From assembly GCA_934218695.1 (NCBI GenBank), contig CAKQDA010000006.1, forward strand, positions 32,497 to 96,496: a DNA stretch of 64,000 bases. Reading direction: 5' to 3'. Below the pieces are notes generated by a model that worked only from the letters and a program-made list of their open reading frames with translations, was not told the origin of the DNA and did no database searches. The translations under genes were made by a program, and so were the position numbers. This document shows positions 47,661 through 58,540 of the stretch, in pieces. This stretch comes from an uncultured Succinivibrio sp. (lineage in GTDB: Bacteria > Pseudomonadota > Gammaproteobacteria > Enterobacterales > Succinivibrionaceae). Position 1 is the stretch's first letter; each line of letters starts with the position of its first letter.

Positions 47661-48887
47661 CTAGCCACCGAAGTTATCGAACAGAATGTTCTCATCTTCA
47701 ACGCCTAATGAGTGCAGCATATCAACTGCTGACTTAGACATCATTGGAGGTCCGCACATGTAGTACTCGACGTCTTCAGGATTCTTGTGATCTCTTAAGT
47801 ACTGCTCGTACAGAACGTTAGCAATAAAGCCTGTTAATCCAGTCCAGTGATCTTCTGGCTGAGGATCCGACAGAGCTAAGTGCCATGAGAAGTTTGGATG
47901 TTCTTTTGCCAGCTGATCAAACTCATCTGCATAGAACACTTCCTGTAAAGAACGTGCACCGTACCAGAAAGAAATCTTACGCTTAGAGTTAAGTCTCTTT
48001 AACTGGTCAAAAATGTGTGAACGCATTGGAGCCATACCGGCACCACCACCAATGAATACCATTTCATTATCAGTTTCACGGGCAAAGAATTCACCGAATG
48101 GACCGGAAATGGTTACCTTGTCACCAGGCTTTAAACTCCAGATATATGATGACATAATTCCTGGAGGAGCTGAAGGATTGCAAAATGGAGGTGTAGCAAT
48201 ACGAACGTTTAACATGATCAGACCTTTCTCACCTGGGTAGTTAGCCATTGAGTAAGCTCTGATAGTTGGAGTATCAACCTTTGATACAAGCTTATCAAAA
48301 CCAAAGTGCTTGAAAGCACCCATGTACTGAGGCTCAATATCAAAATCGGCATACTTGACAGTATGTGCAGGAGCTTCAATCTGAATATAACCACCAGCGC
48401 GGAATGGAACTTCCTCACCCTCAGGAATACGCAGACGCAACTCTTTAATGAAGGTAGCAACGTTGTGGTTAGAAATAACCTCACATTCCCACTTCTTAAC
48501 ACCGAATACTGATGCAGGTAATTCAATCTGACAGTCATTCTTTACTGTAACCTGACAAGCTAAACGCCAGCCTTCTTTAATCTCCTTCTTGGTGAAGTGA
48601 GAGTACTCGATTGGCAGAACGTTACCACCGCCTTCAGTTACTTTAACTTTACACTGACCACAGGCACCACGACCACCACATGCAGATGATACGAAGATAC
48701 CCTTTTCTGACAGGTCGTTTAATAACTTACCGCCAGCTGGGCAGGTTAAAGCCTTATCTGGATCGCCATTAACACCAATCTTGATGTCACCTGACTGAAC
48801 CAGGAATTTTCTTGCAATAAGGATCAGAGCTACCAGTACCACGACGATAGCACAGAACATTGCAACACCGGCTAGAATAGTTTCCAT
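47661..48887 (-). CDS. nqrF: Na+-translocating NADH:quinone reductase subunit F
   Basis: A 408-residue entry subunit that oxidises NADH. One N-terminal membrane helix (about 5-28) anchors it. The [2Fe-2S] ferredoxin domain has C70, C76, C79 and C111, identical in position to the family standard. The FAD domain has RAYSMANYP and the NADH-binding domain [21 protein letters not shown] follows and the C-terminal FDNFGG is typical. It is last in nqrABCDEF. No apbE or nqrM follows within the window. Confidence 0.98.
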   Translation of the reverse strand: METILAGVAMFCAIVVVLVALILIARKFLVQSGDIKIGVNGDPDKALTCPAGGKLLNDLSEKGIFVSSACGGRGACGQCKVKVTEGGGNVLPIEYSHFTKKEIKEGWRLACQVTVKNDCQIELPASVFGVKKWECEVISNHNVATFIKELRLRIPEGEEVPFRAGGYIQIEAPAHTVKYADFDIEPQYMGAFKHFGFDKLVSKVDTPTIRAYSMANYPGEKGLIMLNVRIATPPFCNPSAPPGIMSSYIWSLKPGDKVTISGPFGEFFARETDNEMVFIGGGAGMAPMRSHIFDQLKRLNSKRKISFWYGARSLQEVFYADEFDQLAKEHPNFSWHLALSDPQPEDHWTGLTGFIANVLYEQYLRDHKNPEDVEYYMCGPPMMSKSAVDMLHSLGVEDENILFDNFGG

Positions 48888-48897
48888 CTATTCCCCC

Positions 48898-49497
48898 TTA
48901 CAACTGAATACCAGAGAAGGACATGAAGGCTACTGCCATCAGACCTGCAGTGATAAAGGTTAAAGGTAAACCGCGTAAGCCAGCTGGAGCATTTGCATAC
49001 TTGAGCTTCTCATTGATAGCTGCAAGGATAATGATAGCCAGAGCCCATGAAGAGCCTGAACCTAATGCATAAACTACTGACTCGCCAAAGTTGTATTCAC
49101 GCTGAACCATGAATGAAACACCAGCGAAGATAACGCAGTTCACAGTGATCAGTGGAAGGAAAATACCTAGAGCAGCGTACAGTGAAGGCACGTATTTATC
49201 TAGGAATACTTCCAAGATCTGAACAATAGCTGCAATCACACCAATATAGGTAATAAAACTTAAGAATGATAAGTCTAAACCTGGTGCCAGAGCATCTGGT
49301 TTTAAAATATAGGTGTTGATTAGGTTGTTAACAGGAACAGCTAAAACCTGAACCATAATAACAGCTGCGCCTAAACCTGCTGATGTTGATACTTTCTTTG
49401 ACACAGCAAGGAAAGTACACATACCCAGGAAGAAGGCTAAAGCCATGTTCTCAATGAAAACACTCTTTATAAAGAGAGAAATATAATGCTCTAACAT
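48898..49497 (-). CDS. nqrE: Na+-translocating NADH:quinone reductase subunit E
   Basis: A 199-residue integral membrane subunit with six predicted helices, homologous to RnfA. The segments [21 protein letters not shown] and [18 protein letters not shown] carry the cysteines proposed to hold the iron centre between NqrD and NqrE. It lies between nqrD and nqrF with gaps of 2 and 10 nt. Confidence 0.97.
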   Translation of the reverse strand: MLEHYISLFIKSVFIENMALAFFLGMCTFLAVSKKVSTSAGLGAAVIMVQVLAVPVNNLINTYILKPDALAPGLDLSFLSFITYIGVIAAIVQILEVFLDKYVPSLYAALGIFLPLITVNCVIFAGVSFMVQREYNFGESVVYALGSGSSWALAIIILAAINEKLKYANAPAGLRGLPLTFITAGLMAVAFMSFSGIQL

Positions 49498-49499
49498 TA

Positions 49500-50159
49500 T
49501 TAGTAATCCTCCCTATGAGTATCGTATACGAGAGGCTCCTGCAAATCCTTACGTACAGTCTTAACAGCCCAGATCAGTAAACCCAGGATAAAGAATGCGC
49601 ATGGAGGCATTACAAGCAGGCCACATGGTATATACCAACCGCCATTGTTTACAGTCTCAAATACGGTTAAACCAAACCAGGTACCTGAACCGAAAATTTC
49701 ACGGATAGATGCGACAACACACAGAACTAAAAGGTATCCAAGGCCATTTCCCAAACCATCTAAAAATGATGGCAGAGGCTTTGACTTCAGAGCGAAACCT
49801 TCAGTTCTACCCATAACGATACAGTTGGTAATAATCAAACCAACATAAACTGATAACTGCTTTGACAGATCATAGGCAAAAGCTCTTAAGATCTGGTCAA
49901 CGATGATTACCAATGAAGCAATAACAGTCATCTGAGCAATAATACGTACTGAGTTAGGAATGTAGTTGCGTACGATAGAAATAGCCAAGTTAGCTAAAGC
50001 ACATACAGCAGAAACTGAAACACCCATAACAAAAGCAGTCTTCATGCTAGAGGTAACTGCCAAGGAAGAACAGATACCTAAAACCTGAATCATTACAGGG
50101 TTGTTTGCAATGATAGGTGTCAGGAATGTTTCCTTTAAGCTAGGACCCTTGTTACTCAT
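49500..50159 (-). CDS. nqrD: Na+-translocating NADH:quinone reductase subunit D
   Basis: A 219-residue membrane subunit, RnfE homologue, with six helices. [20 protein letters not shown] and [14 protein letters not shown] provide the conserved cysteines that pair with NqrE. It overlaps nqrC by 8 nt. Confidence 0.97.
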   Translation of the reverse strand: MSNKGPSLKETFLTPIIANNPVMIQVLGICSSLAVTSSMKTAFVMGVSVSAVCALANLAISIVRNYIPNSVRIIAQMTVIASLVIIVDQILRAFAYDLSKQLSVYVGLIITNCIVMGRTEGFALKSKPLPSFLDGLGNGLGYLLVLCVVASIREIFGSGTWFGLTVFETVNNGGWYIPCGLLVMPPCAFFILGLLIWAVKTVRKDLQEPLVYDTHREDY

Positions 50160-50943
50160 TTACAACGATCTCCCCTTTGCTAAGTTTCTCCAGGAATGGC
50201 TTGTATGCATCACCCAGCCAGTAAGCTGACAGATGATCTACACCGTTAGAGGTTAAGGTTGCACCTGACAGAGCATCGATATCAAAATCTTTGTTCTGTG
50301 CGTGTTTGGTGATATGGAACTTATACTCGCCATTCTCATCGGTTAACTTCTTGTTAACCCATAGAGCTTGCCAGCGAGGATTGTCAATTTCACCACCTAA
50401 GCCTGGTGTTTCACCATGTGAGTAGAAGGTAACATCTAGGATTGTGTTGCCATCTGCAGGTGAAAGTGCTACATAGCCGTAAACAGTTGACCACAGAGCC
50501 TGACCATAGAATGGAAGGATCACACGTTCAACCTTACCGTCATCGTTCTTTGCAAAATATACAGGCATTAACTTTGAACGGGTTAAGATTCCAGCAACAT
50601 CCTTATCCTTTGGAATTTTTACAGATGAATCTGGTTTCTTAGCTAAAGATGCGAAGTTATAGCCTTCAATTTCGTTTTTATTAACTTTGTCGTCAGCAAG
50701 TGCGCCTGTCTCAACATCAATCAGATGTGATTCAATGTGCTTGTTGAAAGTATCTGATACAGAGCCTTTTACATCAAAACCAGAAACTTTCAGAATACTT
50801 ACCTGACGATCGTTAGCTACTGCTGCTGCCTTAAATGGGTTTAAAGCAACTACTGCAGATGAAACTAACACTGAGCAAACTAAGCAGAAGGTAATAATGA
50901 TGACAAAAGTACCTAATGCGGAGTCTTTATTAAGCTTTGACAC
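50152..50943 (-). CDS. nqrC: Na+-translocating NADH:quinone reductase subunit C
   Basis: A 263-residue subunit with one N-terminal membrane helix (about 10-34) and a periplasmic domain carrying covalent FMN. The flavinylation motif SGAT is at 226-229, with T229 as the acceptor followed by LTSNGV. The GTG start has AGGAG about 8 nt upstream and lies inside the 3' end of nqrB (14-nt overlap). Flavin attachment would need ApbE, not encoded nearby. Confidence 0.97.
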   Translation of the reverse strand: MSKLNKDSALGTFVIIITFCLVCSVLVSSAVVALNPFKAAAVANDRQVSILKVSGFDVKGSVSDTFNKHIESHLIDVETGALADDKVNKNEIEGYNFASLAKKPDSSVKIPKDKDVAGILTRSKLMPVYFAKNDDGKVERVILPFYGQALWSTVYGYVALSPADGNTILDVTFYSHGETPGLGGEIDNPRWQALWVNKKLTDENGEYKFHITKHAQNKDFDIDALSGATLTSNGVDHLSAYWLGDAYKPFLEKLSKGEIVVNE

Positions 50944-52180
50944 GGGCTAGTCTCCTCTTGATATTGCGCTGAGTTGCTAGGTAGTCGAATAGAGGAGCCC
51001 AGCAGTTAGCGAACAGAATTGCAAGCATCATGCCTTCTGGATAAGCAGGGTTTACGGTACGGATCAGAATTACCATAACGCCGATCAGAATACCGAATGC
51101 CCACTTACCTTTATTGGTGAAAGAGCTTGAAACAGGATCGGTTGCCATAAATACTGTACCAAAAGCAAAGCCGCCTAAAACTGCGTGCCATGCAAAAGGC
51201 ATACTGAACATTGCATTGGTAGCTGAACCAATTGAATTGAACAGTGTAGCAGTCAGGAATGCACCTAACAGGATACCTACCATAATACGGAAAGAGGCAA
51301 CACCGGTAGCAAGGATAATTGCAGCGCCAACTAAAATCATAACGGTTGAGCCTTCACCAATTGAACCTGGAATGTTACCCATGAACGCGTCCATCCAGTT
51401 GATTGCGTTACCGGCAGCATCCTTCAGAGCATCTTCACCACCCTGAGCCCACTGGGCTAATGGTGTTGCGCCAGAGAAGCCGTCTACTGGAACCCAGCAG
51501 TTGGTACCTGAAATTGATGCAGGATAAGCGAAGAACAGGAATGCACGACCGCAAAGAGCAGGGTTTACGAAGTTTCTGCCGGTACCGCCAAATACTTCCT
51601 TACCGATAACAACACCGAAGGAAATACCTAATGCAGCCTGCCATAATGGCATGGTTGGAGGTACGACTAAAGCGAACACGATTGAGGTTACGAAGAAACC
51701 TTCGTTAATCTCATGGTGACGGATTAGGCAGAATAAAACTTCCCAGAATGCACCAACAGCAAATACTACAATATAGATTGGCAGGAAATAAACCGCACCA
51801 ATAACCATCTTAGAGTAGATGCCAGCATCAGTACCCAAACTTGCGCCCAGGAGCTGAGCGATTGCATAATGCCAGTCAGCACTGAACAGGCTGTAATTCT
51901 GAGAAACAACGTCAGTTACATTAGACAGAGTTGAAATTGCCAAAACTGTCTGGTTACCAATGTTGTACCAGCCCCAGAACATTGCAGGGAAAACTGCCAG
52001 CCATACGATGATCATGACTCTCTTTAAGTCAACGAAGTCACGTACGTGGGTCTTACCTGTTGTTACACGGCCTGAGCTGTATAAGAAAGTGAAAGTACCC
52101 TCATATAAAGGATAAAACCATGATAACAGGCCACCCTTTGTAAAGAGTAGAGAGAACTTCTTTAAGACGTCTAATAACAC
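50930..52180 (-). CDS. nqrB: Na+-translocating NADH:quinone reductase subunit B
   Basis: A 416-residue membrane subunit with about ten helices, the sodium channel and site of riboflavin and covalent FMN. The flavinylation motif [10 protein letters not shown] places FMN on T239. [20 protein letters not shown] and the C-terminal [13 protein letters not shown] are conserved. The start is GTG with GGAGG 8 nt upstream, 3 nt after nqrA. Confidence 0.97.
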   Translation of the reverse strand: MLLDVLKKFSLLFTKGGLLSWFYPLYEGTFTFLYSSGRVTTGKTHVRDFVDLKRVMIIVWLAVFPAMFWGWYNIGNQTVLAISTLSNVTDVVSQNYSLFSADWHYAIAQLLGASLGTDAGIYSKMVIGAVYFLPIYIVVFAVGAFWEVLFCLIRHHEINEGFFVTSIVFALVVPPTMPLWQAALGISFGVVIGKEVFGGTGRNFVNPALCGRAFLFFAYPASISGTNCWVPVDGFSGATPLAQWAQGGEDALKDAAGNAINWMDAFMGNIPGSIGEGSTVMILVGAAIILATGVASFRIMVGILLGAFLTATLFNSIGSATNAMFSMPFAWHAVLGGFAFGTVFMATDPVSSSFTNKGKWAFGILIGVMVILIRTVNPAYPEGMMLAILFANCWAPLFDYLATQRNIKRRLARVKA

Positions 52181-52183
52181 TTA

Positions 52184-53542
52184 TTAACCCTCCACTTCGA
52201 TCTTAGTTAAGCTTCTGCGAAGCAGTGGACCGAAGTCGTTCTTGCCAGGGCAAACATAAGTAGCCAGTGCAATATCTTCTTCAGAAAATTCTAAGATACC
52301 AAGTAGCTTAGCCTGATCGGTATCGTTAATATCAATAGCGCGAACAAGCATAGTTGCTTCAACACCATAAGGAGCTAATACCTTTTCGTAACAGCCAATT
52401 GGCATGATAGAACGAGGACCGCCGTTTAAAGCTGTGTTGAAAGTATATGTGCTTGGATGAATAAAGTTTGCCAGGAAAGCTCTTGTAGCTGAATGGCGGT
52501 GAATTCCTAAGCCCATCCAGTTCTTCAAGAAGAACTCGTTCTTGGTGCCTTCCTCAATCAGAGCAACACCCTGATGATAACGACCAAGATAAGCATATGG
52601 ACCTACAGCGGTGTTACCCCAGAGAACTGTACCAGAAATTACACGAACTCCCTGAGAAGATGCAACAATTTCACCTTCTGTCAGTTCAGCAACAGATGCT
52701 CCGATAACAGTCTTTACAAGACGAGGTTTCTTAGCCTGAGGACCTGCAAGAGAAATAACACGAGCATTGTAGAACTCACCTTCCACGAACAGGTGACCGA
52801 TTGCGATTACGTCCTGGTAACCAATGTGCCATACTGTCTTGGTCTCTGAAACAGGATCAAGATGGTGGATATGAACACCTGGCAAACCGGCTGGATGATG
52901 ACCTGCAAAAGTCTCTTCCTGAACGTTTGAAGCAGTAACTGATGGTAATGACTCATTACCCTTACAAACGTATACCTTGAAATCGCCGATGCGGCTTAAC
53001 ACCTTGATACCATTAGCAAAAGCCTCAGCCTCTGCATCAATGATAACCTTAGGGTCAGCAGCAAGAGGATTAGTATCAATTGCTGTAACAAAAATTGAAT
53101 GAGGTAAAGTACCGATTGTAGGTACCTTGTCGAATGGTCGTGTACGGAATGCTGTCCACATACCAGATTCAACTAACTCATCAATAACTTCTTTTGAGGA
53201 CAGGCCTAACAACTTGTCAGCAGGAGTCTTTTTAAACTCTACGCTCTCACCGTTAGGATCTACTTCAATCACTAAAGACTGGAATGCACGACGCTCGCCT
53301 CTGTTGATTGCGACAACAGTACCTGCTACAGGTGCTGTAAAACGTGTTCCAGGATTTTTCTTATCTTCAAAGAGAACCTGACCTTTTTTGACTTTCTGAC
53401 CAGCTTCAACAGACATAGATGGACGCAGTCCAACGTAATCAGAGCCTATTAAGGCTACATGCTTTACGCTAGGGCTATCGCTCACCGCCTGCTCAGGCTT
53501 GCCGCCAATAGGCAGATCCAATCCTTTTTTGATGTTAATCAT
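52184..53542 (-). CDS. nqrA: Na+-translocating NADH:quinone reductase subunit A
   Basis: A 452-residue cytoplasmic subunit. The start is set at the ATG at 53542 because MINIKKGLDLPI matches the NqrA N-terminus; a TTG four codons upstream is also open. Conserved stretches include VALIGSDYVGLRPSM, WTAFRTRPFDKVPTIG, DTNPLAADP, HPAGLPGVHIHHLDPVS and CPGKNDFGPLLRRSL. It heads the operon nqrABCDEF, which couples NADH oxidation to Na+ export. Confidence 0.97.
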   Translation of the reverse strand: MINIKKGLDLPIGGKPEQAVSDSPSVKHVALIGSDYVGLRPSMSVEAGQKVKKGQVLFEDKKNPGTRFTAPVAGTVVAINRGERRAFQSLVIEVDPNGESVEFKKTPADKLLGLSSKEVIDELVESGMWTAFRTRPFDKVPTIGTLPHSIFVTAIDTNPLAADPKVIIDAEAEAFANGIKVLSRIGDFKVYVCKGNESLPSVTASNVQEETFAGHHPAGLPGVHIHHLDPVSETKTVWHIGYQDVIAIGHLFVEGEFYNARVISLAGPQAKKPRLVKTVIGASVAELTEGEIVASSQGVRVISGTVLWGNTAVGPYAYLGRYHQGVALIEEGTKNEFFLKNWMGLGIHRHSATRAFLANFIHPSTYTFNTALNGGPRSIMPIGCYEKVLAPYGVEATMLVRAIDINDTDQAKLLGILEFSEEDIALATYVCPGKNDFGPLLRRSLTKIEVEG

Positions 53543-53943
53543 AGACGGTTCCAATAAAAAAATTAAGGAGCAAATCTCCTATAACCTACCTGAAAAAAAA
53601 TGCACAGCAATTTGACTTCTTTTTTTCAAAAAAAGTCACAATTACTAAACAAACAGGTGTACACAGAAATTTTATCATTAAAAGGAGCTAATTGAAATTT
53701 TTGCACACAATAAAATTTAATAAAATCTAAAATGTTAGATAAATATCTTAGATTGAAAAAACAGTTATGCAAAAACGATTTTTAAACTTTCTGCCTGATT
53801 CTGAAATGTTAAGATTTTAGAAGAATAGTAACATTCTCCCCTACTTATAGAAGTTGGGGCTTCACGTTCGATATCTCTATCGAGATAAGCATTAAAGACA
53901 AAAAATTTGAAAAAGACAGAAAATTGGTTAATTATTTTCATTT
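53543..53943. promoter_or_regulatory. nqr upstream region
   Basis: About 400 bases with no supported ORF. Close to nqrA, on the minus strand, AGGAG-ATTTG-CTCCT followed by a T-rich tract (about 53560-53580) could act as a weak attenuator. Further up are A/T tracts and the structured element at 53829-53890. A single promoter could not be chosen. Confidence 0.45.
53829..53890 (-). mobile_element. IS200/IS605-like right-end relic
   Basis: On the minus strand: hairpin TATCTC-GATA-GAGATA (53873-53888), then ATCGAACGTGAAGCCCC, then hairpin CCCC-A-ACTT / AAGT-A-GGGG (53839-53860) and a terminal ATGTTAC. This layout is typical of IS200/IS605 right ends beside tnpB and its guide RNA, but no tnpA or tnpB is present. 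The element at 33081-33120 has the same layout. The assignment is by recognition only. Confidence 0.45.
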
Positions 53944-55203
53944 TTATGAGGATTTGACATTAAAAGGAGCAACTTTTAATAAAAGCAGCATACCGGGTAC
54001 AGCGAGAACCGTACAAAAAATAAAGAAATTCTCCCAGCCCATAAACTCTACAATATAACCCGTGGTTGCATTACAAAAAGTACGGGGAACTGCACTAAGA
54101 GATGTTAACAGGGCAAACTGCGTTGCCGCATAGGTTTTGTTGGTCTGGGCTGATAAAAAGGCTACAAATGCAGAGGTGCCCAAACCTGCACCAAGGCATT
54201 CAGCTATGATAACAAATGCCAGCAGAAAAACTGAAGGAGCTGTTTCTGAGCCTATTCCCTCATGGGCTAAGATGACAAAACCCAAAATTGTAATCAGCTG
54301 GCCAAAACCAAAATACCACAATGCCCTGTTTATACCGGTTTTCAGCATGATTACACCACCTAGTATACCGCCTACAAGCATTGACCAGAGGCCTGCATTT
54401 TTTGCTACTAAGCCGATAGTTAGCAAATCATAGTGAAGATCGATATAAAATGGCGTTGCCAGGGCTGTAGCCATAGAATCGCCAAGCTTGTAGCAGAAAA
54501 CAAACAGGATGATTAAAAACATTGAATTAAGGCCGCGTCTGTCTTTAAATTCGGCAAAAGGTTCAATAATAGCCTGTCTTAAATTTCTTGGGGCTCTGAT
54601 GGTTTCAGGTTCTTTTAAAAAGAAAGTCACAACCAAAGCTGGAAGCATGAAAGCTGCTGTAATAAAAAAAACATCAGACCAGGATAAAAACTGAGCTACG
54701 ACTAAAGACAAGCCTCCAGGTACCAGACTTGAGGCCCTTGAAGCTGTGATAAACAGAGAAGTGCCCAATCCCAGTTCCCTGTCAGTTAAAATTTCACGTC
54801 TGTATGCGTCAATTACTATATCCTGAGTTGCAGAAGCAAAGGATAAGACAACAGACACAACAGCTATGAGAGACAAACCGGTTTGTGGTGAGAACTGTCC
54901 GAGTAAAAAGATAGTGAAGAACACCAGGATCTGTGAAATCAGCATCCAGCCTCGGCGTCTTCCCAGATGAAAGAGATCATACCTGTCAACTAATGGGGCC
55001 CACACAAATTTCCACGTGTAAGGGATCATAATAAGAGAGAACAAACCAATTTCCTTCAGGTTTACCCCCTCTTTTCTAAGGTAGGCTCCAAGCAGAGTTA
55101 AAACCACAAAAAGAGGCATTCCCGAGGCAAAGCCTAAAGACAGGCATAAAGCCATCTTTTTAGAAAAAATCTCTTTTAAAAGCTGATCTCTGCTAGATGA
55201 CAT
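53944..55203 (-). CDS. AmpG-like muropeptide MFS permease
   Basis: A 419-residue protein with about 12 membrane helices. The N-terminal half carries AmpG signatures: FASGMPLFVV, IPYTWKFVWAPLVDRYD, LGRRRGWMLISQ and SATQDIVIDAYRRE. AmpG imports anhydromuropeptides released from the wall for recycling. E. coli AmpG has 491 residues and extra helices, so this is a shorter form that some genomes label an MFS transporter. It lies 9 nt after yajQ and probably ends the pheST-xseB-ispA-dxs-yajQ run. Confidence 0.85.
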   Translation of the reverse strand: MSSSRDQLLKEIFSKKMALCLSLGFASGMPLFVVLTLLGAYLRKEGVNLKEIGLFSLIMIPYTWKFVWAPLVDRYDLFHLGRRRGWMLISQILVFFTIFLLGQFSPQTGLSLIAVVSVVLSFASATQDIVIDAYRREILTDRELGLGTSLFITASRASSLVPGGLSLVVAQFLSWSDVFFITAAFMLPALVVTFFLKEPETIRAPRNLRQAIIEPFAEFKDRRGLNSMFLIILFVFCYKLGDSMATALATPFYIDLHYDLLTIGLVAKNAGLWSMLVGGILGGVIMLKTGINRALWYFGFGQLITILGFVILAHEGIGSETAPSVFLLAFVIIAECLGAGLGTSAFVAFLSAQTNKTYAATQFALLTSLSAVPRTFCNATTGYIVEFMGWENFFIFCTVLAVPGMLLLLKVAPFNVKSS

Positions 55204-55211
55204 TGCGTTAT

Positions 55212-55700
55212 TTAATCTCTGAAATTCTCATACTGTAAAGGCTGCTCTATCTTTGCTCCTCTTACAAGAGCAATTGTAGCCTGAAGATCATCTCTCTTTT
55301 TGCCGGTTACTCTAATGATTTCATCATTGATTTTTGCATCAACTTTTAACTTCGCATCTTTAATCTGTTTGATGATCTTTTTAGCAAGATCCTTATCGAT
55401 ACCTTCCTTAAAGGAAACGGTCTGAATTGATTTCTTCCCAGAACGGGTAATTTCCTTGAATTCTGCGGCAGTAGCTTCAATATTACGCTTAATCAGTTTC
55501 TGCCTTAAGATGTCATCCATCTGCTGGATTTGGAATTCCTCATCTGCTTCTAACTTTACTTCGTTTTTGGTCTTGTCAAAACTGTATGAAGCTTCAACAC
55601 CTCTGAAGTCATAACGGGTCTGAAGTTCACGGTTAGCATTGTCAACAGCGTTTTGAACTTCATCTTTTTTTAATTTAGAAACAATATCAAATGATGGCAT
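55212..55700 (-). CDS. yajQ: YajQ family nucleotide-binding protein
   Basis: A 162-residue protein opening MPSFDIVSKLKKDEVQNAVD and containing RYDFRGVEASY, both diagnostic of YajQ. The family has a double ferredoxin-like fold, and some members bind c-di-GMP or other nucleotides; the function in this organism is unknown. It lies 2 nt after dxs. Confidence 0.95.
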   Translation of the reverse strand: MPSFDIVSKLKKDEVQNAVDNANRELQTRYDFRGVEASYSFDKTKNEVKLEADEEFQIQQMDDILRQKLIKRNIEATAAEFKEITRSGKKSIQTVSFKEGIDKDLAKKIIKQIKDAKLKVDAKINDEIIRVTGKKRDDLQATIALVRGAKIEQPLQYENFRD

Positions 55701-55702
55701 AT

Positions 55703-57580
55703 CTATCCTTTCAAAATTGTCAGTACTAGTTTTTCGATACTCTCATTGTCAAGAGATTCGTCATGTAATAACTCATCTCTTGTACCTTCTGGAATAAAAT
55801 GATCAGAAAAGCCTCTGGTAATGACCTTTGTTCTGCCGTTACTCAGGCTGTTAAAATCTTCTACAACCTCAAGGATCTCCTGACCTACACCGCCATGCAC
55901 CACACCTTCTTCTAGTGTGATAAAAGTATCATGCGTTGAGGCAAGCTTATGAATGAGTTCAATATCAAGTGGCTTTACAAAGCGCATATCTGCAAGTGTA
56001 AGATTGTATTTTTCAGCTACACTGTAAACTCTTTTTGCAATCGAGCCAAAAGCTAAGATAGCAATTTTTGCGCCTTCTAATAGCAGTCTTCCCCTGCCAA
56101 TTTCAATGGTATCGTCAAGAGACAGACCACTTGTACAGGTGTTATCACTGGTTCTTTCATATCTTACAACACAAGGTCTGTTGAACCTGTATCCAGTGTT
56201 GAGCATTAAGAACTGCTCCTTTAAATCAGAAGGAGTCATGATCACCAGATTTGGAATACAGCGCATGAAAGCAATATCAAACATACCCTGATGAGTTGGG
56301 CCGTCAGGACCTACGATTCCCCCCCTGTCTACAGCTACCATGATAGGGAGATTCTGAATAGCCATATCATGAATAAGACCGTCATAAGCTCTCTGCAGGA
56401 AGGTTGAGTAGATGGAAACAACAGGATGAAGACCACCTGCGGCTAGTCCTGAAGCAAAAACAAAGGCATGCTGCTCGGCGATACCCACATCGTAAAACTG
56501 TTTAGGGAAAAGCTCTGAGAATTTTTGCATACCTGAGCCTAACGGCATTGCAGGGGTAATACCAATGAGTTTTCTGTCGACCTTGGCTCTTGCACAAAGC
56601 CATGAGCCAAAACCTTCGGAAAAAGAGATTTGACCGTGACTGTCCTTATCAGTGATACCTAATTCAGGATCAAAAGAAGGTACACCATGGTATTTGGTAG
56701 GATCCTTTTCAGCAGGTTCATAGCCTTTACCTTTCTTTGTGACGACATGGACAAGTTGCAGACCACCTATTTTTCTTACATTCTGTAAGATTGAAACCAG
56801 CCCCTCAACATCGTGTCCGTCGACAGGGCCTATGTAATTGAACCCTAACTCTTCAAAGAAAGTGCCGGGCATGATCATGCCCTTTACATGTTCCTGTGCT
56901 TTTTCTGCAAGCTGCTTGATAGCAGGCAGGTTCTGTAATACTCTCTTTCCGCCCTCGACAAACTTTACATAGTAGGGATTTGCAAGGATTGACGCCAGAT
57001 ACTGAGCTACAGAACCGACATTCTTTGAAATACTCATCTCGTTGTCATTAAGGACAACAATTAAATCAAGATCTTTAGTAGAGCCGGCACAATTTAAAGC
57101 TTCATAGGCAGCACCGCCAGATAGAGCACCATCACCAATAACAGCTACAACCTTGTTATGGGTGTCAAGATCCTTTTGTGCTACGGCAAGACCAAGAGCT
57201 GAGCCTATTGATGTTGACGCATGACCTGTGCTGATAAGATCATAGTCAGTCTCTCCTCTCCATATAAAAGCGTGCAATCCGCCTTTCTTACGAATTGTCC
57301 TTAACTCGTCCTTATGTCCTGTCAGGATCTTGTGGGGATATGACTGATGCCCAACATCCCAGACAATTTTATCATCAGGTGTGTTAAAAACATAATGAAG
57401 AGCAGTTGTAAGTTCAACTACAGCAAGTCCTGAAGCTAAATGACCTGCAGTCTTACTGACCGAGTCCACAAGATAGGAACGCACTTCAGCACAAACATTC
57501 GGTAACTCTTCTACAGGAAGAGCACGTAAATCTTTTGGAGAGTGGATCCTGTCCAATAACGGTGTAGATATTTCTGTCAC
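55703..57580 (-). CDS. dxs: 1-deoxy-D-xylulose-5-phosphate synthase
   Basis: A 625-residue thiamine-diphosphate enzyme, first step of the MEP pathway. Motifs are DVGHQSYPHKILTG, the ThDP site GDGALSGGAAYEALN...NDNEMSIS, GIAEQHAFVFASGLA and DRGGIVGPDGPTHQG. Start is GTG, 4 nt after ispA. Order xseB-ispA-dxs is as in E. coli. Confidence 0.98.
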   Translation of the reverse strand: MTEISTPLLDRIHSPKDLRALPVEELPNVCAEVRSYLVDSVSKTAGHLASGLAVVELTTALHYVFNTPDDKIVWDVGHQSYPHKILTGHKDELRTIRKKGGLHAFIWRGETDYDLISTGHASTSIGSALGLAVAQKDLDTHNKVVAVIGDGALSGGAAYEALNCAGSTKDLDLIVVLNDNEMSISKNVGSVAQYLASILANPYYVKFVEGGKRVLQNLPAIKQLAEKAQEHVKGMIMPGTFFEELGFNYIGPVDGHDVEGLVSILQNVRKIGGLQLVHVVTKKGKGYEPAEKDPTKYHGVPSFDPELGITDKDSHGQISFSEGFGSWLCARAKVDRKLIGITPAMPLGSGMQKFSELFPKQFYDVGIAEQHAFVFASGLAAGGLHPVVSIYSTFLQRAYDGLIHDMAIQNLPIMVAVDRGGIVGPDGPTHQGMFDIAFMRCIPNLVIMTPSDLKEQFLMLNTGYRFNRPCVVRYERTSDNTCTSGLSLDDTIEIGRGRLLLEGAKIAILAFGSIAKRVYSVAEKYNLTLADMRFVKPLDIELIHKLASTHDTFITLEEGVVHGGVGQEILEVVEDFNSLSNGRTKVITRGFSDHFIPEGTRDELLHDESLDNESIEKLVLTILKG

Positions 57581-57584
57581 TGAT

Positions 57585-58499
57585 TTAATGATCTCTATTT
57601 ACAGCAAATAAGGCAAACTGTTCTAAAAGAGAAGTGTCAACTGCAATCTCCTTTAATGAAGATATTGCCTTTTTTGCACATTCTTGAGCAAATTCTTTAG
57701 CCTTATCAATACCTAATAATGCTGGGTATGTACTCTTGTCAAGGGAAATATCAGCTCCCTGAGTTTTACCCATCACTGCAGTATCTCCGATAACATCTAA
57801 TATGTCATCCCAGACCTGGAATGCAAGACCAGTCCATTTTGCATACTCGTCCAGTTTTTCAATCTGTTCATCTGTAGCACTGTCTGCACTGACAGCTCCC
57901 ATCAGGACAGCCGCCCTGATTAGAGCACCTGTTTTCTTAGAATGGAGTAGTCGCAGCTCATCAAAAGACAGATGCTTGCCTTCTGAGGCTAAATCAATTG
58001 CCTGTCCACCACACATGCCTGAATATCCGGCTTTAGTTGACAGCAGTCTGGTTAATTTGGCCACTGCTCTGTCTGAAAGTCCTGATTTTTCATCAGATAA
58101 GATTTCAAACGCAAGTGTCTGCAGAGCATCACCTGCTAGGAGAGCTACAGTCTGAGAAAACTTCACATGCACTGTAGCATGACCGCGACGCAGTTTGTCG
58201 TTGTCCATTTCAGGCATATCATCATGAATTAAAGAATATGCATGCACACATTCTATAGCAGCTGCAGCATAGTCAAGTTTTTCCATACTCTGGCCTAAAG
58301 CAAGACCTGTTGCGTAAACCAGTAACGGACGAGCTCTTTTACCGCCTAAAAGCAATCCATAACGCATAGATTCTTTAAGCTGTGGTGCATCATTATCAAA
58401 TCTGTTTATGTATGACTCCATAAACTCATTGATCCTTGAAGATACTTCCTTAGCAAATTCTTTAAGTTCCAATTTTTTCTCTTTGTTAGTTGCAAACAT
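57585..58499 (-). CDS. ispA: Farnesyl diphosphate synthase
   Basis: A 304-residue trans-prenyltransferase. The first Asp-rich motif is DDMPEMDND and the second DDILDVIGD; GGKRARPLLVYA precedes them. It makes farnesyl diphosphate, which UppS (also in this window) elongates to the C55 carrier. It lies between xseB and dxs. Confidence 0.96.
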   Translation of the reverse strand: MFATNKEKKLELKEFAKEVSSRINEFMESYINRFDNDAPQLKESMRYGLLLGGKRARPLLVYATGLALGQSMEKLDYAAAAIECVHAYSLIHDDMPEMDNDKLRRGHATVHVKFSQTVALLAGDALQTLAFEILSDEKSGLSDRAVAKLTRLLSTKAGYSGMCGGQAIDLASEGKHLSFDELRLLHSKKTGALIRAAVLMGAVSADSATDEQIEKLDEYAKWTGLAFQVWDDILDVIGDTAVMGKTQGADISLDKSTYPALLGIDKAKEFAQECAKKAISSLKEIAVDTSLLEQFALFAVNRDH

Positions 58500-58540
58500 C
58501 TTTATATCAGTTCATAAGCCTTCAAATCTGAAGAATTTAG

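Noticed and set aside
53560..53580. A strong terminator or riboswitch directly before nqrA
   Set aside because: Only a 5-bp stem followed by a mixed T-rich tract is present; it is mentioned as a weak attenuator but not called as a terminator.
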